Both the position numbers and the translations under genes were made by a program. A DNA stretch of 64,000 nucleotides from an uncultured Caldilineales bacterium (GTDB taxonomy: Bacteria; Chloroflexota; Anaerolineae; JAAEKA01): contig CALESQ010000078.1 of the NCBI GenBank assembly GCA_937907455.1, positions 1 through 64,000 on the forward strand, written 5' to 3'. Below the pieces are notes generated by a model. It was not told the origin of the DNA. It made no database searches and saw only the letters and a list, made by a program, of their open reading frames with translations. Positions 58,280 through 64,000 of this stretch are shown here, piece after piece; the stretch's first letter is position 1; each line of letters starts with the position of its first letter.

Positions 58280-59273
58280 CTTTGTTGCGGCCTTCCGCAC
58301 CCATCTGGCGGCCAGTCACCATGCCCTGCTCCTCAGCCACTTAGCGCCCGACGGCGACGCGCTAGGCTCCAGCCTGGGGCTGATGTGGCTGCTGCGCGGC
58401 CACGGGCTGCGCGTTAGCATCGCCAATCAGGATCCTGTGCCACCGCAATTGCGCTCAGAGGCAATTCTCCCCGGATGGCAAGAGATCAGCGGTCCGCCCT
58501 TTCGGACGAACGGCAAGCAGCCCTCCTTTGATTTAATCGTTGCGCTGGACAGCAGTGACTTGCAACGACTGGGGGCAGCGTATCGCTCCCCTGCCGGGAA
58601 GCTGCCACTGGTGGTGATTGATCATCACATCACCAATACCCGCTTTGGCACGCTAAACCTGGTAGACAGCGAAGCCACCAGTGCCGCCGAGATCGTGGTG
58701 GCGCTGGCTGATGCGCTGGGCTGGCCGATTGGCCGCGAGGCCGCGCAATGCCTGCTCACCGGCATCATCACCGACACGCGCGGCTTCCGCATCGCCGGCA
58801 TCACCCCGGCACTGCTGGGCGTGGCCCAGCGGTTGATGGAGGCAGGTGCGTCGCTGAACGCCATCACCGAAGGCGTGCTGGAACAACGTAGCCTGAGCAG
58901 CATTTGCCTGTGGGGCAAAGCGCTGGCTGATGTACACCTGGAAGGGCGCGTGCTTTGGGCCGCGTTGCCGGTGGCCCTGCGCCGCCAATGCCCTGAAGAA
59001 TCAAGCGACGCAGGGCTGACCAATTTTCTGATCGGAGCCGAAGAGGCCGATGTCGCTGTGCTTTTTAGCGAGCGTGAAGCCGACCGCGTCGAAGTAAGTA
59101 TGCGCGCAGCGGCTGGCTTCAATGTGGCCCAAGTGGCTTTAGCTCTGGGCGGAGGTGGGCATCCGCGCGCCGCAGGCTGCACCGTGGCCCTGTCGCTGGC
59201 CGAAGCTCAGCAACAGGTGCTGGCTACACTCCAGACAGCTCTGGCCGAACAGCGAAAGGCCCGCACCCAATGA
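58269..59273 (+). CDS. nrnA: DHH/DHHA1 phosphoesterase (NrnA-like nanoRNase/pAp phosphatase)
   Basis: 334 residues, overlapping the rbfA end by 11 bases. DHH motifs: LLSHLAPDGDALGSSLGL (about 21-38), VALDSSD (about 95), VVIDHHITN (about 118-126) and the DHHA1 GGGGHPRAAGC (about 295-305). It degrades 2-5-nt RNAs and pAp. Same order rbfA-nrnA-truB as in Bacillota. A start three bases later (second ATG) is equally possible. Confidence 0.93.
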   Translation: MMNDFVAAFRTHLAASHHALLLSHLAPDGDALGSSLGLMWLLRGHGLRVSIANQDPVPPQLRSEAILPGWQEISGPPFRTNGKQPSFDLIVALDSSDLQRLGAAYRSPAGKLPLVVIDHHITNTRFGTLNLVDSEATSAAEIVVALADALGWPIGREAAQCLLTGIITDTRGFRIAGITPALLGVAQRLMEAGASLNAITEGVLEQRSLSSICLWGKALADVHLEGRVLWAALPVALRRQCPEESSDAGLTNFLIGAEEADVAVLFSEREADRVEVSMRAAAGFNVAQVALALGGGGHPRAAGCTVALSLAEAQQQVLATLQTALAEQRKARTQ

Positions 59274-60181
59274 GCCACACGCCAACGCCGCTGGGAGGCG
59301 TGCTGGCCGTGGACAAGCCCGCCGGTTACACCTCTCACGATGTGGTGGCACGCGTGCGCCGGCTGGCCGGACTGCGCCAGGTGGGCCACGCCGGCACACT
59401 GGATCCGATGGCTACCGGCCTGCTGCTGCTGTGCCTGGGCCGCGCCACCCGGCTATTAGAATACGTCAGCGGCCAGGAAAAAAGCTATGTCGCCGGCATT
59501 ACCCTGGGTATCAGCACCAACACCTACGACGCCGAGGGGGAAATCAGTGCCCAACGCCCGCTGCCAGAGTTAAGCGCCGAGCAACTCGATCAAGCGCTTG
59601 CCGCCTTCCGCGGGCCGATCATGCAACGTCCCCCCGCTTTCTCCGCGCTCAAACGTGATGGTATTCCCCTATACCAGCGCGCTCGCGCCGGCGAAACGGT
59701 GACAGTAGACCCGCGTCCGGTTACTGTATACAGCCTGGAACTGCTGGACTTCAACCCGCCGCACCTAACGCTTCAGGTACGCTGCGGCGCGGGAACCTAT
59801 GTGCGTTCCCTGGCACACGACCTGGGCGAGGCAATAGGCTGCGGCGCGCACCTGCACAGCCTGCGCCGCGACGCCATCGGCACTTTCCATGTGGCCGATG
59901 CCTTCACCCTGCCCCAACTTGAAACAATGGCTGCGCGCGCGGAGCTGGCCGCGGCCATCTTGCCGCCAGAACGCGCCGTGCAGCATTTGCCGCGCCTCGA
60001 TGCCGACACTGCGGCCACACGCCGTCTTATTTTCGGCCAGAGCATCGCCGCCACCGCTGCTGCCGAGCCTGGCCCGGCACGCGTCTACGATGCCGACGGG
60101 CACTTTATGGGCATTGCCGAGTACGACGCCGCGCGTCGCGCCTGGCGTCCGCACAAACTGCTGACAATCGGCGACGCCTAG
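59270..60181 (+). CDS. truB: tRNA pseudouridine-55 synthase
   Basis: 303 residues. VDKPAGYTSHDVVARVRRL near the N-terminus, then GHAGTLDPMATGLL with the catalytic Asp in GTLDP (about 43), RPPAFSALKRDG (about 124) and VRCGAGTYVRSLAHDLGE (about 183-200). A C-terminal PUA-like part follows. It makes the pseudouridine in the T-loop. Its start overlaps nrnA by 4 bases (ATGA). Confidence 0.96.
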   Translation: MSHTPTPLGGVLAVDKPAGYTSHDVVARVRRLAGLRQVGHAGTLDPMATGLLLLCLGRATRLLEYVSGQEKSYVAGITLGISTNTYDAEGEISAQRPLPELSAEQLDQALAAFRGPIMQRPPAFSALKRDGIPLYQRARAGETVTVDPRPVTVYSLELLDFNPPHLTLQVRCGAGTYVRSLAHDLGEAIGCGAHLHSLRRDAIGTFHVADAFTLPQLETMAARAELAAAILPPERAVQHLPRLDADTAATRRLIFGQSIAATAAAEPGPARVYDADGHFMGIAEYDAARRAWRPHKLLTIGDA

Positions 60182-60194
60182 CCCCGCTTACCTC

Positions 60195-62120
60195 ATGCAA
60201 ACCTGGTTTTCCCTGCCCGATCCGCCGCTCGCCACACCCTGCAACCTGGCAATCGGCAATTTCGATGGCGTACACCGCGGCCATCAGGCTTTGTTGCGTG
60301 CCCTGCTACAGGATGCGCACGCCCACGGACGCCACGGCGGTGTGCTGACCTTCGAGCCGCATCCGCTGGCGGTGTTGCGCCCGCAACAGCCTCAACCGGT
60401 GCTAACCGAATTGCCCGCCAAGCTGGCCGCTCTGGCTGACATTGGCCTGGATTTCGCCGTAGCTTATCCTTTCAGCGCGGTTACCGCTGAAACCCCAGCG
60501 GCTGAGTTCATCGCCGCGGTGCATGTTGCGCTGCATCTGCACAGCTTGTGGGTAGGCCCCGATTTTGCTCTGGGGCGCAACCGTCAGGGTGACATCTCTG
60601 CCTTGACCGCGCTGGGGCATGAGCTTGGCTTCAGCCTGCATGTGCTGCCGCCGCAACAGTTCAACGGCGAAGAAACTCGCTCCGGCAAAATTCGCAGCGC
60701 GCTGCTGGCCGGTGATGTGCAGCTGGCCGCACAACAACTCAGCCGCCCCTACGCAGTAAGCGGCATGGTGGTGCATGGTGCGCAGCGCGGACGCAGCATC
60801 GGCTTTCCCACGGCCAACCTGGCAATATCTCCGCGGCAACTGCTGCCCGCGGACGGTGTCTATGCCACCTGGGCCACTTTGCCCACCGGCCACCGTCACC
60901 CCGGCGTCACCAACGTCGGCGTGCGCCCCAGTTTCGACAACGGGGGGCGCACGGTGGAGTGCTTCCTCTTCGACTTTCATGGCGATTTGTACGGCCAGAC
61001 GCTAAAGCTGGAATTTGTGCAGCGGCTGCGTCCAGAGATGCGCTTCAACGGCGTGGATGCCCTCGTGCAGCAGATCGGTCAGGACGTGGCCGCGGCCCGT
61101 GCCTGCCTCACCCAGCCCCCCGAACCCTTTATGGATACCTCGATGAGCGCCAATCACCCCTTTCCTGCATCACCCGCAGATACCACCACCGGGACACCTA
61201 TTAGCACTGCGGACGACTTCACGCCGCACGCTACAGCTTCTGTTGCCCAACCTGGCGAGCCAGTGGCGCGTGAAGGCGACACCATCATGCTGGTGGCTGA
61301 AGATCACAAGCGCACGCTGATTAAGCTGCAACGCGGCCAGCAATGGCACAGCAACCGCGGCTTTATCGCCCACAACGATCTGATCGGCCAACCCCTGGGA
61401 CGCATGATGGTGACCAAACTGGGCCACGCCTATTTGGCACTGGAACCATCCACCCATGACCTGATCCGCTATCTCAAACGCACCACACAGATCATCTTCC
61501 CCAAAGACGCGGCCTACATCATTCAGCGGTTGAGCCTCTACCCAGGCCGCCGCGTGGTAGAGGCGGGCACGGGCAGCGGTGGTCTCACCCTGGCGCTGGC
61601 GCGCGCGGTGATGCCCACCGGGCGCGTTTTTACCTACGAAGAACGCGCAGCCATGAGCGAGCTGGCAGGCAAAAACCTGGCGCGTTTCGATCTTCAGGAT
61701 TATGTCGAGCTAAAGGTACGTGACGCGGCTGAGGGTTTCGACGAGCAGAACGCCGACGCCGTATTTCTGGATATGCGCGAGCCGTGGCGCTGCCTGCCCG
61801 CGGCCTGGGCCGCGTTGAAAGGCGGAGGTTTCTTCGGTTCGTTGCTTCCCACCACGGGCCAGGTCAGCGAGCTGCTGCGCGGCCTGGAGGCGCATGGTTT
61901 TGCCGATCTTGAAGTAGAAGAGCTGCTGCTGCGCCCCTATAAACCACTGGCTGATCGCCTACGCCCGGCGGATCGCATGGTGGCGCACACTGGCTTTCTG
62001 GTGTTTGCCCGCAAAGTCGTGTTGCCCCCCGGCGAACAATGGCGCATTGTGGATGCCAAACGCTACAAACCGCGCCTGGTGGAAACGGACGAAGAAGACG
62101 CTGAGGAGTCGCAAAGCTAG
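60195..62120 (+). CDS. ribF-trmI: Fusion: riboflavin kinase/FAD synthetase (RibF) + TrmI-type tRNA m1A methyltransferase
   Basis: 641 residues in one frame. Residues 1-180: FMN adenylyltransferase domain (IGNFDGVHRGHQALL, TFEPHPLAVL, RSGKIRSAL). Residues 185-305: riboflavin kinase domain (GRSIGFPTANL, NVGVRPSFDNGGRTVE). After a disordered Ser/Thr/Pro linker (about 312-355), residues 356-630 match TrmI/GCD14-type tRNA (adenine-N1)-methyltransferase: GDTIMLVAEDHKRTLIKL, the SAM-binding VVEAGTGSGGLTLALA (about 453-468) and AVFLDMREPW (about 518). No stop codon separates the halves; an internal ATG (MDTSMSA, about 312) could serve as an extra start. It ends the translation operon. Confidence 0.9.
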   Translation: MQTWFSLPDPPLATPCNLAIGNFDGVHRGHQALLRALLQDAHAHGRHGGVLTFEPHPLAVLRPQQPQPVLTELPAKLAALADIGLDFAVAYPFSAVTAETPAAEFIAAVHVALHLHSLWVGPDFALGRNRQGDISALTALGHELGFSLHVLPPQQFNGEETRSGKIRSALLAGDVQLAAQQLSRPYAVSGMVVHGAQRGRSIGFPTANLAISPRQLLPADGVYATWATLPTGHRHPGVTNVGVRPSFDNGGRTVECFLFDFHGDLYGQTLKLEFVQRLRPEMRFNGVDALVQQIGQDVAAARACLTQPPEPFMDTSMSANHPFPASPADTTTGTPISTADDFTPHATASVAQPGEPVAREGDTIMLVAEDHKRTLIKLQRGQQWHSNRGFIAHNDLIGQPLGRMMVTKLGHAYLALEPSTHDLIRYLKRTTQIIFPKDAAYIIQRLSLYPGRRVVEAGTGSGGLTLALARAVMPTGRVFTYEERAAMSELAGKNLARFDLQDYVELKVRDAAEGFDEQNADAVFLDMREPWRCLPAAWAALKGGGFFGSLLPTTGQVSELLRGLEAHGFADLEVEELLLRPYKPLADRLRPADRMVAHTGFLVFARKVVLPPGEQWRIVDAKRYKPRLVETDEEDAEESQS

Positions 62121-63163
62121 CTTTGTGATCCCTTGACTGCACGCAGGGCGATGAGGGACAGCGCAGCGATGCCCAGCGAGCCAAATCCGCCATAAAGCAA
62201 CCATAAAGGCTGAGTGCGGCCAGTGCTTGCCAACTGATTCAGCAACGGCAACGGCGTGGCCGTAGGACGCGCCGCCAATGTGGGCGAAGCAGTAGGCGTA
62301 GACGTCGGACTAGGCGAAGCTGTTGGACTGGGGGAAGCTGTCGCCGTGAACGTAGCGGTCGGGGTGGCCGTGCCGGTGGGTGATGCGGTCGCTGTCGGTG
62401 CCTCGGTAGGGGAAATGGTGGGAGTTGCCGTTGAAGCCAGTACCACCAGAGGCGTAGCCGTGGGAAGTGGCGTAGCGGTAACCGGCAACGGCGTCGGTGT
62501 GGCCGTAGGCAACAGAGGTGCAGCCGTTTGGCGCACCCCCACCTGATCAATAAAAATCAAGTTATCACCGGTCGAGATCGGATGCTCCACCCATACAAAG
62601 ACGGTTACCGTGTTGCCCTGGGCTGCCGCAGACACATTCAGGTTGGGATTGCCCTGAGAATACGGGCCGGGCCGGTTCAAAATGCGTCCTGGGCCATAAT
62701 GCAACGGTCCCCATACCACATTGGGCGAATTAGGATCAGTACCGCCGGTGGGATCAATCCCCAGCTTGCGGCCAAAAGTATCTGGAGCATTTGGCCCACC
62801 CCAGCCCCAGGAAGCTTCGTAAGTTGCACCCGGTTGCACATTCCCTACCTGGGTCCAGATACCAGCGGTAAAAGTACCGCCGTTCGACCACATACGCAAC
62901 GACGGCGCACCAAAAAAGGTGTCCTCATCCTGCATGAACGTCAAGTCGCCTGCCAGCACAAAGGCATTCCAGCCCGCGGGAATCTGGCGCGGCGGTGAGC
63001 CGCTGAACGTATCAAAGCGGCAGTTCCAGATCAGATTACCAGCAGCGCAAGGATCGTCCTGCCCCAGCGCCGGAGACGACCACAACATCGCCAGCAGCAC
63101 GGCAATCAAACCCCAACGAGCGATTATCGCAATTCTTTTTTGGGAAAATTTGGGATTTCGCAC
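62117..63163 (-). CDS. Secreted Pro/Thr-rich protein with C-terminal membrane anchor
   Basis: 348 residues. N-terminal hydrophobic signal (IARWGLIAVLLAMLWSSPALG), a globular part of about 190 residues (about 30-215) with an FDTFSG.PP..IPAGW start that resembles carbohydrate-binding jelly-roll domains, then about 80 residues of TPTATP-type linker, and a final transmembrane helix (about 315-340) with a short basic end. Surface-exposed, wall-spanning layout. Ligand unknown. It overlaps the end of the fusion gene by 4 bases in convergent orientation. Confidence 0.8.
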   Translation of the reverse strand: MRNPKFSQKRIAIIARWGLIAVLLAMLWSSPALGQDDPCAAGNLIWNCRFDTFSGSPPRQIPAGWNAFVLAGDLTFMQDEDTFFGAPSLRMWSNGGTFTAGIWTQVGNVQPGATYEASWGWGGPNAPDTFGRKLGIDPTGGTDPNSPNVVWGPLHYGPGRILNRPGPYSQGNPNLNVSAAAQGNTVTVFVWVEHPISTGDNLIFIDQVGVRQTAAPLLPTATPTPLPVTATPLPTATPLVVLASTATPTISPTEAPTATASPTGTATPTATFTATASPSPTASPSPTSTPTASPTLAARPTATPLPLLNQLASTGRTQPLWLLYGGFGSLGIAALSLIALRAVKGSQS

Positions 63164-63236
63164 AGCTATTCCAAATGCAAGCCTATAATGCCAGGGATAA
63201 CAACGGCATTAAACCGTTTAAGCAGATTTATCCCAA

Positions 63237-63267
63237 CCCTTTATCCCAAACAACTTGGGATAAAGGG
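63237..63267. terminator. Stem-loop between the gamma-glutamyl hydrolase and the secreted protein genes
   Basis: Perfect 13-base inverted repeat CCCTTTATCCCAA/TTGGGATAAAGGG (63237-63249 with 63255-63267), 5-base loop, immediately after the stop of the gene at 63273 (minus strand). No T-run follows. A third copy of TTTATCCCAA stands just left of it at 63227-63236. Confidence 0.55.
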
Positions 63268-63272
63268 AACTA

Positions 63273-64000
63273 CTAAGCCTGCTGCGCAGCATAGCCGCGG
63301 CATTGCTCAACAAAATCAACAAACAGACGGCGACTGGGTGAATCGTGCAGGTGAGTAGCCAACTCCTCAGGGTGCCACTGTATTCCCAAAGCAAAACGCT
63401 GCCCTTCCACCTCCAACGCTTCAATCACCCCATCGGGAGCCCAGGCAATGGGCCGACAGGCCGCGCCCAGCGTTTTGACGGCCTGATGGTGCATGCTGTT
63501 GACCTCGGTGCGCGTGCCATAAATGCGCCCCAGACGGCTGTCCGGCTCGATGTTGACTTCATGGCTGATGCGCACCCGTTCAAACTGTGGCGGAAAATAA
63601 TCATGCTTTTCCGAGCCATCACGCAGCGCACGGATGTCCTGATACAGCGACCCGCCGTTAAGCACGTTCAGCACCTGAAACCCGCGACAGATAGCCATCA
63701 ACGGCTTGTTGTCGGCCAGCGCCCATTTGCCCAGCAGCATCTCGGTGCGATCGCGTTCTGGATCAGTAGCTCCCAGCATCTCGTGATGGTCTTCGCCGTA
63801 CTGGGCCGGATCCATATCCTCGCCGCCCGGCAAAAAGATGCCGTCTACTGTCTCATAGATCACGCGCAGCGTAGCTTCATCAAGCTGCAGCGGGATGATA
63901 ATCGGCGCTGCACCACCATCGGTGATGGCGCGCAGGTAGGTGGTGTTCTGAATAAAAATGGGCAGACCATAATAGCGCTGTGACTTATCGCGCGCGCAGG
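63273..64000 (-). CDS. Gamma-glutamyl-gamma-aminobutyrate hydrolase-like (peptidase C26), 5' end outside the window
   Basis: The frame stays open to the window edge, so only the C-terminal 242 residues are seen; an internal GTG at 63863 is not the true start because family-like sequence (SQRYYGLPIFIQNTTYLRA) precedes it. Class I glutamine amidotransferase features: GIFLPGGEDMDP, nucleophile Cys in MAICRGFQVLNV, His/Glu in GIQWHPEE. PuuD-type enzymes hydrolyse gamma-glutamyl-GABA in putrescine breakdown. The flavoprotein at 9996 is PuuB-like, but the two are 52 kb apart. Confidence 0.88.
   Translation of the reverse strand, partial: CARDKSQRYYGLPIFIQNTTYLRAITDGGAAPIIIPLQLDEATLRVIYETVDGIFLPGGEDMDPAQYGEDHHEMLGATDPERDRTEMLLGKWALADNKPLMAICRGFQVLNVLNGGSLYQDIRALRDGSEKHDYFPPQFERVRISHEVNIEPDSRLGRIYGTRTEVNSMHHQAVKTLGAACRPIAWAPDGVIEALEVEGQRFALGIQWHPEELATHLHDSPSRRLFVDFVEQCRGYAAQQA

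Noticed and set aside
62240..62546. Separate small gene on the plus strand opposite the Pro/Thr linker (Val/Gly-rich)
   Set aside because: The Val/Gly repeats are the mirror image of the TPTATP codons; no start signal or family.

Overview
The window looks like a chromosomal segment from a Chloroflexota bacterium, probably Anaerolineae or Caldilineae (inference). The reasons are long Pro/Thr-rich linkers next to single membrane anchors and SH3 domains, an F420-type luciferase-like oxidoreductase, large exported subtilases, G+C near 60 %, and families shared with both cyanobacteria and Gram-positives. Gene density is high. I see no insertion sequence, prophage or CRISPR array. The mobile or repetitive material is limited to small non-coding repeats, one MITE-like palindrome and one group I intron.

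Layout. 0.25-1.4 kb: a thiolase. 1.5-7.9 kb: a co-directional run of a coiled-coil protein, a membrane-anchored SH3 protein, a Ras-like small GTPase and a soluble histidine kinase (a likely signalling module), then an inositol-phosphatase-family enzyme, an alpha/beta hydrolase and a PGM-like metalloenzyme. 7.9-13.3 kb: a LuxR-TM-Kelch protein, an acyl-CoA-binding protein, a tRNA-Arg(UCU) split by a 235-nt group I intron, a Tat-exported FAD oxidoreductase and a glycogen branching enzyme. 13.3-21.4 kb (minus strand): a small membrane protein, a YpdA-like flavoprotein, polyphosphate kinase, VanZ, a glycosyltransferase, and glmS preceded by a glmS ribozyme. 21.6-26.4 kb (minus): RidA, a second thiolase, a ferredoxin-NADP reductase-like enzyme, two small membrane proteins and a cyanophycinase-like protein.

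26.7-35.8 kb is an anaerobic formate module: NuoE-like and HydB/NuoF-like diaphorase subunits, a FocA-type formate channel, and a catalytic formate dehydrogenase subunit whose active-site residue is selenocysteine (in-frame UGA followed by a SECIS hairpin with a GGUCU loop). Alanine dehydrogenase and a CoA-transferase follow. 36-43.5 kb: an F420-type oxidoreductase, DUF2200, an EVE-like protein, NAD synthetase, a dockerin-bearing subtilase, an SH3 protein and a phosphodiesterase. 43.5-47.2 kb (minus): a polysaccharide block (GtrA, O-antigen ligase-like, glycosyltransferase, membrane protein). 47.4-52.6 kb: a DsbA-like/VKOR disulfide pair and a 1244-residue subtilase behind a structured leader.

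52.9-62.1 kb is the nusA-ylxR-infB-rbfA-nrnA-truB-ribF translation block. Its last gene is an in-frame fusion of RibF with a TrmI-type tRNA m1A methyltransferase. The window ends with a secreted Pro/Thr-rich protein and a truncated gamma-glutamyl hydrolase.

The most notable items are the selenocysteine formate dehydrogenase (easily mis-called as two genes or a pseudogene), the intron-split tRNA-Arg, the glmS ribozyme, the RibF-TrmI fusion, and the GTPase module whose membrane protein carries a cyanobacterial OmpA-type N-domain joined to an SH3 domain. All family assignments come from reading motifs and memory of the families; no database search was run.
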